From contig CAWKAV010000016.1 of the NCBI GenBank assembly GCA_963847735.1, forward strand, positions 750,416 to 814,415: 64,000 nucleotides of DNA, read 5' to 3'. Of the stretch, positions 16,359 through 25,403 are shown piece after piece; the first letter of the stretch is position 1; the number at the start of each line of letters is the position of its first letter. The stretch is from CAWKAV01 sp963847735 (GTDB lineage: Bacteria > Desulfobacterota > Desulfuromonadia > Desulfuromonadales > BM103). Both the position numbers and the translations under genes were made by a program. The notes under the pieces are model-generated. The model was not told the origin of the DNA. It did not search any database and saw nothing but the letters and a program-made list of their open reading frames with translations.

Positions 16359-19040
16359 ATGCACGGGGTAAATAATATATCAAGTCAGCTGTGGGACAGT
16401 CGGTCGACCCGTTTCTTGCGGAACCTCGTTCTTGGTTCTGTTGTTTTTCTTGGCTTGGCATGCGGTGTATCCTGGGGTGCCGATCAGGCCAACAAATTGA
16501 TTGCCGTCACTATGGATACTGATGCTGCCATTCCGACTGTCACTGTTCAGACAGCTGAGCCTGTTGGTTATCGATATACCGTTTATGACTCATTTGAACC
16601 AATACGTGTTGTCATTGATTTCCCTGGAATGGAAGTGTCCGATATTGCAGCCTCAACCCCGGTAAATAAGGGTGTCGTGCAGGAAATTCGTACGGTCGGT
16701 TTCGCTTTGTCTTCCGGCAAACTGGCCAGGGTCGAGATTCTTCTCACGAAAGCAGCAGAATACCAGGTCAGTCTGGACGGAAAGAATTTTAATGTAACTT
16801 TCACAGGTGATAACAATCCTTCAGGGAAAAAAGCCAGCAAAGTGGCCCCTACTGTCCCCTCGCCTTCTGTTCCGGTTGCTGTGGATGCCTCTGCTGATGC
16901 TAAAGTCTTGAGCAACGTCAGCCTGTCTGCGGGTCGGGCCATACTGGCAACGAATGGCAAGATAGGCAAATTGAATTATTTTGCACTTAAAAACCCTCCG
17001 CGCCTTGTTGTTGATGTTTATAACGTAAAGCCGGGTTTCAAAGAACGCTCATTTCCTGCGGAAGCTGGATTTAAGACCGTCCGTGTCGGAATTTATAATG
17101 ATAAGACCCGTCTGGTTTTCGATGCGAGTGACAACACTTTGCCGGAACATCGTGTTGAGGGGCGATCCACAGATATTCTTGTTTCCTGGGGAGACGCAAA
17201 GTCTGCTGGGATTGACAAACCGCAAAAAGCTACAAAACCTGCGACAACAACAGCAACTGCAAAACCTGTAAAAACTGCAGCAACTTCGCCGAACAATACG
17301 GAAGCTAAAGCCGTCGATTCAGCCTCAGTCGTTCCTGTTAGAGTTAATGCGCCGACAAGTGTTGAAGCCATTGATTTTAGCAACAAAGATGGTCGCAGCA
17401 TTATTGCCGTTGCCCTCTCTGCGGTATCTACAGTGACAGGCCCTGTTAAAGATGGGAATTTGTTGCGGTTTGAAATTGTCAACTCTTCGATCAGCCGAGC
17501 ATTGCGCAGAACGATAGATGCTTCGGCGTTTCCAGGTGCTGTGTTGTCTGTGACTCCATACATTATCTCGGATGGCAACCATCAAAATGTACGAGTTGCT
17601 GTCGATCTCAAAGGCCCCGTAGCATACTCCCTCGAACAGGATGGTTCGATGGTCCGTTTGGTTGTCGACGATGGCGCTTACGCTGAGCCGGTTTCTCCTG
17701 CATTTAGCCAGGTGGACGTTGTAGTCCCTGAAAAACAGCGTAGTGATGTGGCTTCTGCCGGGGTAAAAGCTTTTACGCCGACGAGGACTCCGGTAACCGC
17801 ATCAGAGATGAACACTGAAGCCAATCGATACACCGGCGAAAAAATAACATTGGTTTTTGACTCAGCCAATGTGCGTAGTATCCTTCAGTTGATCGGCGAA
17901 GTCAGTGGCTTGAATATACTCGCCAGCAGTGACGTGCAGGGTTCGGTGACTCTGCGTTTGATCGATGTCCCATGGGATCAGGCTCTCGAGCTGGTTCTTG
18001 AGACAGCCAGCCTGGGGAAAATTCAGCAGGGTAACGTGTTGCGTATCATGCCCAAGGACAAAATCAAAGAGATAGAACAGACCGCTATGAAGGAGCAGAC
18101 AGTCGCCATTGAAGAAGGTGTGCTGGAAACGAAAGTTTTTTTAGTAAGTCATGCCTCTGTAGATGACATGAAAAACTACTTGACTGACATCAAGTCTGAT
18201 CGTGGTTCTATTATTGCCGATTCTCGTAACAAGCAGCTTATTGTTCGTGATACTTCGGCTGTCCTTGTGCAGATGGAAGTGATGATCTCCCATATTGATA
18301 AGCCTGAACGGCAGGTGATGATAGAAGCTCGCATTGTTGAGGCTAATACGAATTTTTCACGGAATCTTGGCGTCCAATGGGGCTTTAATTATAATGATAG
18401 CGGTGCCTCCGATACTCCAGAATTCAATCTGAACAGCGCCAAGGCAGGTTTGGGTGGAGCGTTTAATATCAATCCAGTCATCGGTTCTGCAGGTTTAGGG
18501 TCTTCTTTTATGTTCGGAGCGCTCGATGGTGACTTGGATATAAATCTCCGTTTGTCTGCTTTGGAAAATGCCGGTGAAGGTAAGATTATTTCAACGCCCC
18601 GGATTACGACCCTCAATGGAGAAACAGCTGTTATTTCTCAAGGCACCAAGATTCCATTTACTACGGTAAGTGATGCCGGGACTGACGTTACTTTTGAAAA
18701 TGCCGAGTTGAAACTTCAGGTGACTCCGGAGATCAACCCCGATGGCAGTATTATAATGGACATTGATGTATCCAATAGTGCGGTAGGCACAGTTGTAGTA
18801 ACTGCCGTTGGTGATTCCGTTTCCATTGATGAGAAGAAAGCCCAGACTAAAGTGTTGGTGCGTGATGGTCAGACCACAGTCATAGGTGGAATATTCATTG
18901 AGGATGAACGCGATGCAGATACCGGGGTCCCAGTGCTTAAGGATGTCCCGTATCTTGGTGGCCTCTTCAGATCAACCACCAAAACTCGAGACCGTCGTGA
19001 ATTATTGATCTTTATTACTCCACGCATAGTGACTCCTTAA
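16359..19040 (+). CDS. pilQ: type IV pilus secretin PilQ
   Basis: An 893-residue outer-membrane secretin through which the pilus exits. A long signal segment (LGSVVFLGLACGVSWGA) is followed by probably three AMIN domains (about residues 45-130, 185-275, 335-440), with a Thr/Ala/Lys-rich linker near 285-325. Then come the STN/N0 domain (ITLVFDSANVRSILQLIGE), an N1 domain and the C-terminal secretin domain, with VPVLKDVPYLGGLFRS and ELLIFITPRIV. It is the last pil gene and is followed at once by a 36-base perfect palindrome. Confidence 0.93.
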   Translation: MHGVNNISSQLWDSRSTRFLRNLVLGSVVFLGLACGVSWGADQANKLIAVTMDTDAAIPTVTVQTAEPVGYRYTVYDSFEPIRVVIDFPGMEVSDIAASTPVNKGVVQEIRTVGFALSSGKLARVEILLTKAAEYQVSLDGKNFNVTFTGDNNPSGKKASKVAPTVPSPSVPVAVDASADAKVLSNVSLSAGRAILATNGKIGKLNYFALKNPPRLVVDVYNVKPGFKERSFPAEAGFKTVRVGIYNDKTRLVFDASDNTLPEHRVEGRSTDILVSWGDAKSAGIDKPQKATKPATTTATAKPVKTAATSPNNTEAKAVDSASVVPVRVNAPTSVEAIDFSNKDGRSIIAVALSAVSTVTGPVKDGNLLRFEIVNSSISRALRRTIDASAFPGAVLSVTPYIISDGNHQNVRVAVDLKGPVAYSLEQDGSMVRLVVDDGAYAEPVSPAFSQVDVVVPEKQRSDVASAGVKAFTPTRTPVTASEMNTEANRYTGEKITLVFDSANVRSILQLIGEVSGLNILASSDVQGSVTLRLIDVPWDQALELVLETASLGKIQQGNVLRIMPKDKIKEIEQTAMKEQTVAIEEGVLETKVFLVSHASVDDMKNYLTDIKSDRGSIIADSRNKQLIVRDTSAVLVQMEVMISHIDKPERQVMIEARIVEANTNFSRNLGVQWGFNYNDSGASDTPEFNLNSAKAGLGGAFNINPVIGSAGLGSSFMFGALDGDLDINLRLSALENAGEGKIISTPRITTLNGETAVISQGTKIPFTTVSDAGTDVTFENAELKLQVTPEINPDGSIIMDIDVSNSAVGTVVVTAVGDSVSIDEKKAQTKVLVRDGQTTVIGGIFIEDERDADTGVPVLKDVPYLGGLFRSTTKTRDRRELLIFITPRIVTP

Positions 19041-19059
19041 ATTGAAATCGCAAATATCT

Positions 19060-19095
19060 TACAGAAATGGACAGGATATCCTGTCCATTTCTGTA
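19060..19095. repeat. 36-base perfect palindrome after pilQ
   Basis: The two 18-base arms (left arm ends AATGGACAGGAT) are exact reverse complements with no spacer. It begins 20 bases after the pilQ stop and ends 20 bases before the aroK start. No T-run follows, so it is not a standard intrinsic terminator; a strong mRNA hairpin limiting read-through or protecting the pil mRNA end, or a dimeric protein site, are the options. Confidence 0.85.
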
Positions 19096-19115
19096 TCATC
19101 CAAGCTCTGGTACAT

Positions 19116-19634
19116 ATGAAGACTGGAGTTCGTGAAAATATATTTCTGACTGGATTCATGGGGGCTGGTAAGTCGACGGTTGGTAAATTGTTGGCAGCTC
19201 TTCTGGAATACCCATTTGTTGATCTCGACGAAGTGATTGTGCAACGAGAGAGTCGTTCAATTGCAGAAATCTTTGCGTCGGATGGTGAAGAATATTTCCG
19301 GGATTGCGAATCATCAGTCCTGGACGGGTTGGGTAAGCACCCATCAACAATTTACGCAACCGGCGGCGGTATCATTTTGAGAGATGTGAATCGTCGAAAA
19401 ATGAATTTGATTGGTCGGATCGTATATTTAAAAGCCGATTGGGCAACCTTGAAAGTTCGTCTGCTCCAGAGCGCGTTCAGACCTCTTGCAAATCCGGACA
19501 ATGGCTGGGATGAAGTTGAAAAGCGTTGGATAGAGAGGCAATCCTGTTATGAGGAGGCCGATCTTGTTGTTGATACGGGTGGCGACTCACCGTTGGAAGT
19601 GGCTAAAAAAATTGTTGCGGAATTGACATCATGA
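19116..19634 (+). CDS. aroK: shikimate kinase
   Basis: A 172-residue P-loop kinase phosphorylating shikimate in the aromatic amino-acid pathway. Seen: Walker A GFMGAGKSTVG, the shikimate-binding D in FVDLDEVI, GEEYFRDCE and the glycine-rich GGGIIL, and the lid region LQSAFRPLA. The usual RPLL lid is RPLA. It overlaps aroB by four bases. Its place after pilQ is the order found in Geobacter-type genomes. Confidence 0.92.
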   Translation: MKTGVRENIFLTGFMGAGKSTVGKLLAALLEYPFVDLDEVIVQRESRSIAEIFASDGEEYFRDCESSVLDGLGKHPSTIYATGGGIILRDVNRRKMNLIGRIVYLKADWATLKVRLLQSAFRPLANPDNGWDEVEKRWIERQSCYEEADLVVDTGGDSPLEVAKKIVAELTS

Positions 19635-20707
19635 ATCAGATTGTAGTTGGTCTTGGAGAAAGAAGTTATCCAATCTGGATAGGGAAACGTATCCTTGCCA
19701 GCATTGGCTCGGCGTTGAATGAAGTTTCCTTCCCTAATAAGGTTGCAATTGTTACAAACCCGACTGTTGGGGCCTTGTATTGTGATCAATTAGTTCGTGA
19801 TTTGGTTGCCACAGGCCGCAAGGTGAATGTGATCCAGGTTCCGGACGGTGAGGAATACAAGTCGATTGAGACCCTTGAAAATATTTATGATGTGTTGATT
19901 GAAAGAGGCTTTGATCGCTATTGCGGTCTAATCGCGCTTGGTGGTGGGGTGATTGGAGACTTGGCTGGTTTTGCTGCTGCAACATTTTTGCGTGGTGTCC
20001 CTTTTGTTCAGATACCGACTACATTATTGTCACAGGTCGATAGCTCTGTCGGCGGTAAAACCGGTGTCAATCGTCCACAGGGCAAGAATCTGATCGGGGC
20101 TTTTTATCAACCAAAACATGTTCATATAGATGTTATAGCTCTGGATACTCTGCCGAAAAGAGAGTATGTTTCAGGTATTGCCGAAATTGTGAAATATGGC
20201 ATTATCAGTGACGGTGAATTCTTTGCGTGGTTAGAGAATCATCGTGAGAATCTTGCTGATCGCTCTGCCGAAGCACTTTCTTATGCGGTAATGAAATCTT
20301 GCCAAATCAAGGCGAATGTTGTAGAGAATGATGAAAAGGAGCAAGGATTACGGGCTCTCCTCAACCTCGGCCACACTTTTGGTCATGCTGTAGAAACTCT
20401 GGCTGGTTACGGAGTCGTCAAGCACGGTGAAGCTGTTGCTATTGGCATGGTCATGGCTGCCCGTACCTCACAGAAGTTAGATTTCTGCTCTATCGAAGAT
20501 ATAGAAAGAATAGTTGGGTTGTTGACATTTTTCGACTTGCCGGTAACACCACCTGATTTCTCTGTTGCGGATTATCTCAGCGTGATGCAAAGGGACAAAA
20601 AGGTTAAAGATGGCGAAGTGAGAATCGTTTTGAACCACGGGATAGGAAATGCAGGCTTGCACAATATCAAAGAACTCGATAAATATTTAGGCGAAATGTT
20701 AACCTGA
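19631..20707 (+). CDS. aroB: 3-dehydroquinate synthase
   Basis: A 358-residue NAD- and metal-dependent enzyme converting DAHP to 3-dehydroquinate. Seen: IQVPDGEEYKSIETLENIYD, the NAD loop ALGGGVIGDLAGFAA, TTLLSQVDSSVGGKTGVN, and metal ligands in NLGHTFGHAVE and KHGEAVAIGM. Complete and of normal length. ATGA overlap with aroK shows translational coupling. Confidence 0.94.
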   Translation: MNQIVVGLGERSYPIWIGKRILASIGSALNEVSFPNKVAIVTNPTVGALYCDQLVRDLVATGRKVNVIQVPDGEEYKSIETLENIYDVLIERGFDRYCGLIALGGGVIGDLAGFAAATFLRGVPFVQIPTTLLSQVDSSVGGKTGVNRPQGKNLIGAFYQPKHVHIDVIALDTLPKREYVSGIAEIVKYGIISDGEFFAWLENHRENLADRSAEALSYAVMKSCQIKANVVENDEKEQGLRALLNLGHTFGHAVETLAGYGVVKHGEAVAIGMVMAARTSQKLDFCSIEDIERIVGLLTFFDLPVTPPDFSVADYLSVMQRDKKVKDGEVRIVLNHGIGNAGLHNIKELDKYLGEMLT

Positions 20708-20723
20708 GCCAGAAAGAGGGAAG

Positions 20724-21563
20724 ATGACATCGGCAAGTACTCGTGGAAGTTTGATTGGTAAAATTGGCAGTTATCTGCAGATTGTTACCACGGATCCGAG
20801 CTCTACCGCGTTTGTCCCCTTGGCGGAAGCGTATCGTCAGATCGGTTTGTTAGACGATGCCCTGGAAGCGGCTCGTCTGGGCACGAAAATGCTCCCGCAT
20901 TTCAGCCCTGGCTTCTCCACTTTGGGTCGTGTTCTTGGCCAGATGGGTAGGATCGACGAGGCAATGAATGCTTATGCAAATGCTCTCAGTATTGATCGCC
21001 AGAGTCAGGCGGGTCTGGTTGGTTTGGCACGACTGCACCTGATTCGCAGTGAACGTGATCAGGCCCGCAAGATATTGAAGCAGGCTGAGGAGTTTCACCC
21101 CGACGATGAAAAAATAGCAGACATGCTTATTGCCCTTGATCTGCCCAGGCCATGGGCAAAAATCAAACATGCTTCGCAAATACAACGGGCCGTGGATGAT
21201 GAAGATGCCGCCCCTGTTGAACCAACAGAACCTATCCCAACCGCCACTTTGGCCGAAATCTACTTTAAGCAGGGCTTGCTGGATAAGGCCTGCAAAATCT
21301 ATCAGGAGATTCTGGCAAATAATCCGGATAATGATGCTGCTCGTGAAAGAATCCTGAAGATTCATGAACTGTTAAACATAAGACCAGAGCCTTTGTCCGG
21401 AATTGAAACATACAAATCTGTGCAGGAAACTTTTGAAGAGAATACTCCTCCGACAGTTTCCCCTCCATCACCAGAAGTTCAGAAGTCACCTGAAGATCAA
21501 CCGCTCTTGGCTGTTTTACAACGCTGGTTGAATGCAATTAAGGATAGGAGAGTCAATGTTTAG
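20724..21563 (+). CDS. tetratricopeptide-repeat protein
   Basis: A 279-residue soluble protein with TPR-type helices: residues 25-125 (AYRQIGLLDDALEAARLGTK, LGRVLGQMGRIDEAMNAYA) and again near 185-220 (AEIYFKQGLLDKACKIYQEI). The C-terminal 50 residues are acidic and Pro-rich. No signal peptide. It lies between aroB and a roadblock-domain gene with which it overlaps by eight bases, so the two probably act together as a scaffold and partner. The pathway is unknown; a GTPase-regulating role is suggested only by the roadblock neighbour. Confidence 0.8.
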   Translation: MTSASTRGSLIGKIGSYLQIVTTDPSSTAFVPLAEAYRQIGLLDDALEAARLGTKMLPHFSPGFSTLGRVLGQMGRIDEAMNAYANALSIDRQSQAGLVGLARLHLIRSERDQARKILKQAEEFHPDDEKIADMLIALDLPRPWAKIKHASQIQRAVDDEDAAPVEPTEPIPTATLAEIYFKQGLLDKACKIYQEILANNPDNDAARERILKIHELLNIRPEPLSGIETYKSVQETFEENTPPTVSPPSPEVQKSPEDQPLLAVLQRWLNAIKDRRVNV

Positions 21564-21915
21564 CGATATTCTAAAATGCGTCGTTGAAGGAACTGGCGGG
21601 GGTATCGGTGCCGTTTTAATGGGATACGACGGCATTGCCATTGATCAGTATTTTTCTTCTGAAGGGGATATAGACCTGCCGATGGTAGTCGTCGAATACT
21701 CGAATGTACTGAAGGAAATTCGCAGGACTGCAGAAATATTGAGCCTTGGTGACATGGAGGAAATTTCCATTCGCACAGATAGTTTTATTATCGTTATTCG
21801 TATGCTCAATGTGGATTACTTTGTTGCACTGGTTATCAATCATGACGGTAATTTTGGTAAGGGACGCTACCTGATGGCTCGTGAAAGCTTTAATCTGATT
21901 GAGGCTTTAAGCTGA
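21556..21915 (+). CDS. roadblock/LC7-domain protein
   Basis: A 119-residue single-domain protein of the Roadblock/LC7 family (MglB-like): GTGGGIGAVLMGYDGIAID and the central helix DLPMVVVEYSNVLKEIRRTA, then IIVIRMLNVDYFVALVI. These proteins often act as GAPs or activators for Ras-like MglA GTPases or as scaffolds. ATG 21556 with AGGAGAG upstream is chosen over GTG/TTG starts at 21532. No mglA is present in the window. The stop overlaps the aroQ start. Confidence 0.82.
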   Translation: MFSDILKCVVEGTGGGIGAVLMGYDGIAIDQYFSSEGDIDLPMVVVEYSNVLKEIRRTAEILSLGDMEEISIRTDSFIIVIRMLNVDYFVALVINHDGNFGKGRYLMARESFNLIEALS

Positions 21916-22355
21916 TGTCGATCTCCATCCTGGTATTGCATGGCCCCAACCTGAATCTGCTTGGCCAAAGAGAGCCAGAGGTTTATGGCCGGCAAACACT
22001 TGCCGATGTCAATATGTCCCTGTCTCTTCTAGCCGGTGAACTTGGTGTTCTGGTCGAGACTTTCCAGTCCAACCACGAAGGGGCTCTGATTGATCGTATG
22101 CATGCGGCCAGCAGTGATGGTTTTGCAGGTATCATCATTAATCCGGGTGGTCTGACGCATACCAGCGTTGCGTTGCGTGATGCTATTTCTTCCATAGGTC
22201 TTCCTGTTATTGAAGCACATTTATCAAATATCCACGCTCGAGAATCATTTCGTCAGCACTCATATGTCGCTGGTGTGGTCGTTGGACAGATTTCTGGTTT
22301 CGGCGCAATGAGTTACCACCTAGCATTGCGCGGTATGTTTGCCCTCCTTTCATAA
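21915..22355 (+). CDS. aroQ: 3-dehydroquinate dehydratase, type II
   Basis: A 146-residue dodecameric-type enzyme that removes water from 3-dehydroquinate. Seen: LHGPNLNLLGQREPEVYG with the catalytic Tyr, the lid Arg, FQSNHEGALIDRMH, INPGGLTHTSVALRDA, and EAHLSNIHARESFRQHSY with the catalytic His. Complete. TGATG overlap with the roadblock gene. Confidence 0.93.
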   Translation: MSISILVLHGPNLNLLGQREPEVYGRQTLADVNMSLSLLAGELGVLVETFQSNHEGALIDRMHAASSDGFAGIIINPGGLTHTSVALRDAISSIGLPVIEAHLSNIHARESFRQHSYVAGVVVGQISGFGAMSYHLALRGMFALLS

Positions 22356-22370
22356 GTTACTCTCAAAGTT

Positions 22371-23450
22371 ATGACTTTCTCTTATCGCAGGCAGAAAGCT
22401 GTCGATCTTCTTTCGAGGCTTGATCTGGATGCTCTGGTTTTATGCCAACCTGAAAATATTCGCTACCTGTGCGGTTTCTCCGGAAGCGATGGCTCTTTGA
22501 TAGTTACTCCGGACCAGCTTGTTTTCCTGACGGATTCGCGCTATACCATGCAGGCTCATGAAGAAGTCTCAGCCGACTCTATTCATGAATATAAAAGTAA
22601 GACCGATGGCGTCATTGCTCAGTTGCGAACGTTTGGAATTAGACAAATAGGCTTTGAGGCTGATCTGTCTTTTGATCTTGTCGATACTTTTCGCAATCAA
22701 GGGGATTCTGTTTGGCAGTGGCTTCATTTTAAGGACGAGATACAGAGTCTGCGTCTGCATAAATCAACAGACGAAGTCACTTCAATCAGCAACGCTGCGG
22801 CACTGAACGCTGCTGGACTTGAAGAGATTGAAGAAATGATAAGGCCCGGGATCAAGGAGCGGGATATTGCCCTGGCTCTTGAGTTTGCTCTGAGAAAACT
22901 CGGTGCAGAAGAAAAGGCCTTTGATATTATTGTTGCATCCGGGGTGCGTGGTGCTATGCCACATGGGGTTGCAAGTGACAAGTTCCTGAGTAAAGGAGAG
23001 CTGGTGACTATCGATTTCGGCTGTCGTTTGTCAGGTTATCATTCCGATGAAACAATCACTTTTGCTCTAGGCGATGTCTCTGAGGAACTTCTCACTATTT
23101 TTGAAACGGTTCTGGAGGCGCATGATCGTGCTTTAATGGCAGTTGCCCCTGGTATCGCCTTGAGTGAACTGGATCGGATTGCCAGGGATCATATCACTGC
23201 GTGTGGTTATGGCGATTGTTTTGGTCACGGACTGGGTCACGGTGTCGGATTGGAGGTTCACGAAGCTCCGACAGTGTCGCCTCGCAGCAAAGCCGTTGCT
23301 GAAAAGGGCATGGTTTTCACAGTTGAACCAGGTGTCTATGTGCCTGGTGTTGGTGGCGTGAGAATTGAGGATATGGTCCTGGTGACTGCGGATGGACATC
23401 AGGTCCTGACAAAAATCCCCAAAACTTTTCGAAACATTCTGTTAAACTGA
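22371..23450 (+). CDS. pepP: Xaa-Pro aminopeptidase (M24 family)
   Basis: A 359-residue metallopeptidase. An N-terminal creatinase-like domain (PENIRYLCGFSGSDGSL) precedes the pita-bread catalytic domain with metal ligands in TIDFGCRLSGYHSDETITF (two Asp), GHGLGHGVGLEVHE (His), VFTVEPGVYVPG (Glu) and GVRIEDM (Glu). It probably trims N-terminal Xaa-Pro peptides in the cytoplasm. It could equally be called pepQ-like. It sits between aroQ and accB. Confidence 0.88.
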   Translation: MTFSYRRQKAVDLLSRLDLDALVLCQPENIRYLCGFSGSDGSLIVTPDQLVFLTDSRYTMQAHEEVSADSIHEYKSKTDGVIAQLRTFGIRQIGFEADLSFDLVDTFRNQGDSVWQWLHFKDEIQSLRLHKSTDEVTSISNAAALNAAGLEEIEEMIRPGIKERDIALALEFALRKLGAEEKAFDIIVASGVRGAMPHGVASDKFLSKGELVTIDFGCRLSGYHSDETITFALGDVSEELLTIFETVLEAHDRALMAVAPGIALSELDRIARDHITACGYGDCFGHGLGHGVGLEVHEAPTVSPRSKAVAEKGMVFTVEPGVYVPGVGGVRIEDMVLVTADGHQVLTKIPKTFRNILLN

Positions 23451-23505
23451 TGCAACATTCAGCCCGGGCTGATATGTCAGTCCCGGTGATAAAGGAGGCG
23501 TATCA

Positions 23506-23967
23506 ATGGACATCAAGGATTTGAAAGCGTTGGTCAAACTGATCACTGACACGGATATTACCGAATTTGAAATGGAAAACGCTGAAGAAAAAATCTTAAT
23601 CAAGCGAGGTCCTGAGAAGGAATATGTACAATTCGCAGCTCCGATGGCAACGGCTCAGTCACCGGTGCCAGCGGCCGCTCCCATTGCTACCGCTTCGACA
23701 ATAGCGCCTGTCGTTGCTGAGGACAAATATGAGATGATTGTTTCGCCAATTGTTGGCAGCTTTTATCGCAAACCCAGCCCTGAGGCGGAACCCTTTGCCA
23801 GCGTAGGTGATGTGATTGAAGCGGGTCAGCCGGTCTGCCTGGTTGAGGCTATGAAGCTTTTTAACGAAATTGAAGCTGAGTTCAAGTGCAAGATTATTGA
23901 AGTTCTCAAGGAAGATGCTGCACCTGTCGAATTTGGTGAGCCGCTCTTCAAAGTGGAACGCCTTTAG
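23506..23967 (+). CDS. accB: biotin carboxyl carrier protein of acetyl-CoA carboxylase
   Basis: A 153-residue carrier. The N-terminus MDIKDLKALVKLITDTDI is typical; an Ala/Pro-rich linker (residues 45-75) leads to the barrel-sandwich domain whose biotinylated lysine is in VEAMKLFNEIE. The gene starts behind AAAGGAGG and is followed 48 bases later by accC, its partner in the first half-reaction of fatty-acid synthesis. Confidence 0.94.
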   Translation: MDIKDLKALVKLITDTDITEFEMENAEEKILIKRGPEKEYVQFAAPMATAQSPVPAAAPIATASTIAPVVAEDKYEMIVSPIVGSFYRKPSPEAEPFASVGDVIEAGQPVCLVEAMKLFNEIEAEFKCKIIEVLKEDAAPVEFGEPLFKVERL

Positions 23968-24015
23968 TGTCCCGTACGATTAACCACACAGAACACTAGG
24001 CACAAAGGAGTCGCC

Positions 24016-25353
24016 ATGTTTCGCAAAATCCTGATCGCCAATCGCGGCGAAATTGCCCTGCGCATCATTCGGGCCTGCAAAGAGATGGGCATTCTGACGG
24101 TAGCCGTCCATTCTGACGTCGATGCCGACGCTCTGCATACCAAGATCGCTGATGAGAGTATCTGCATCGGCAGTGCTCCCAGTCGCAATAGTTACCTCAA
24201 CATGAGGGCTATCATCAGCGCCGCTGAGGTGACAGATGCGGAAGCTATCCATCCCGGTTATGGCTTTCTTGCCGAAAATGCCGAATTCGCTGAAATCTGC
24301 CAAAATTGCGGTCTGACATTTATTGGCCCGACACCAGAAAATATTCGTCTGATGGGTGACAAGATCGCTGCTCGCCAATCGGTGATAAAGACCGGCGTTC
24401 CGATTCTGCCCGGCACCAAAAATAACGTAGCGACTGCAGAGGAAGCTCAGCGCATTGCTTCTGAAATTGGCTTCCCGGTGATTATTAAAGCGACTGCCGG
24501 TGGTGGCGGCAAAGGCATGAAGGTGGTCCACTCACCGGCATCCCTGCCAAACTTGTATGCCATGGCCAGAGCTGAAGCACAGGCCTCATTCAGCAATTCC
24601 GATGTCTATATAGAAAAATTCTGTGAAAATCCCCGTCACGTTGAAGTGCAGATACTGGCTGATAAACACGGCAACGTGATTCATCTCGGAGAGCGGGATT
24701 GTTCTATCCAGAGACGTCATCAGAAACTGATCGAAGAGGCTCCCTGTCCTGTACTGTCTGCGGCGCAACGTAAAAAACTCTGTGAATGCGCCGTTAATGC
24801 CGCAAAATCAATCGGTTATACAAGCGTAGGAACCATGGAGTTTCTGCTTGATGCTCATGGTAATTTCTTTTTCATGGAGATGAATACCCGCGTTCAGGTT
24901 GAGCATCCTGTCACCGAGATGATTACCGGAGTCGATATTATCAAGGAACAGATTCGCTCTGCTTACGGTGAGCCTTTAAGGTATAAACAGAAGGATATCA
25001 AGATTAACGGGCACTCAATAGAATGCCGCATCAATGCTGAAGATCCGGTCAAATTTACCCCCTGCCCCGGCAAGATTGACGGCTACCATCCTCCCGGTGG
25101 CCTGGGCGTTCGGATCGACAGTGCGGTGTACGACCAGTACGTGGTCCTGCCGCACTATGACTCGATGATTGCCAAACTGATTGTGCATGCCGATACCCGG
25201 GAGGAAGCGATTAAACGCATGGCCCGGTCTCTCGATGAGTTTATTATTGGCGGTATCAAGACAACGATTGAATTTCATCAACGCATTATGCACAACAAGG
25301 AGTTCATTGAGGGAGATATTGATACTGGTTTCATTGAGCGTTTAAAACTGTAA
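24016..25353 (+). CDS. accC: acetyl-CoA carboxylase biotin carboxylase subunit
   Basis: A 445-residue ATP-grasp enzyme that carboxylates the biotin of AccB. Seen: LIANRGEIALRIIRACKEMG, the Gly-rich ATP loop KATAGGGGKGMKVV, EKFCENPRHVEVQILAD, MEMNTRVQVEHPVTEM with catalytic residues, and FTPCPGKI. Normal length and intact. AAAGGAG precedes the ATG, and a strong intrinsic terminator follows six bases after the stop. Confidence 0.95.
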   Translation: MFRKILIANRGEIALRIIRACKEMGILTVAVHSDVDADALHTKIADESICIGSAPSRNSYLNMRAIISAAEVTDAEAIHPGYGFLAENAEFAEICQNCGLTFIGPTPENIRLMGDKIAARQSVIKTGVPILPGTKNNVATAEEAQRIASEIGFPVIIKATAGGGGKGMKVVHSPASLPNLYAMARAEAQASFSNSDVYIEKFCENPRHVEVQILADKHGNVIHLGERDCSIQRRHQKLIEEAPCPVLSAAQRKKLCECAVNAAKSIGYTSVGTMEFLLDAHGNFFFMEMNTRVQVEHPVTEMITGVDIIKEQIRSAYGEPLRYKQKDIKINGHSIECRINAEDPVKFTPCPGKIDGYHPPGGLGVRIDSAVYDQYVVLPHYDSMIAKLIVHADTREEAIKRMARSLDEFIIGGIKTTIEFHQRIMHNKEFIEGDIDTGFIERLKL

Positions 25354-25358
25354 CGATG

Positions 25359-25387
25359 AAGGCCAGGTTGCCCTGGCCTTTCTTTTT
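25359..25387 (+). terminator. intrinsic terminator of accBC
   Basis: AAGGCCAGG (25359-25367), a four-base loop and CCTGGCCTT (25372-25380) make a nine-pair GC-rich stem followed by TCTTTTT. It closes the accB-accC unit. The lipoate ligase frame could be extended through it to 25356, which this hairpin argues against. Confidence 0.88.
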
Positions 25388-25403
25388 GGTGTTATCGTCA
25401 AAC

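Noticed and set aside
25356..25403. Longer start for the lipoate ligase
   Set aside because: The extension is the accC terminator hairpin; homology to the family begins at MHKWRLINSG.
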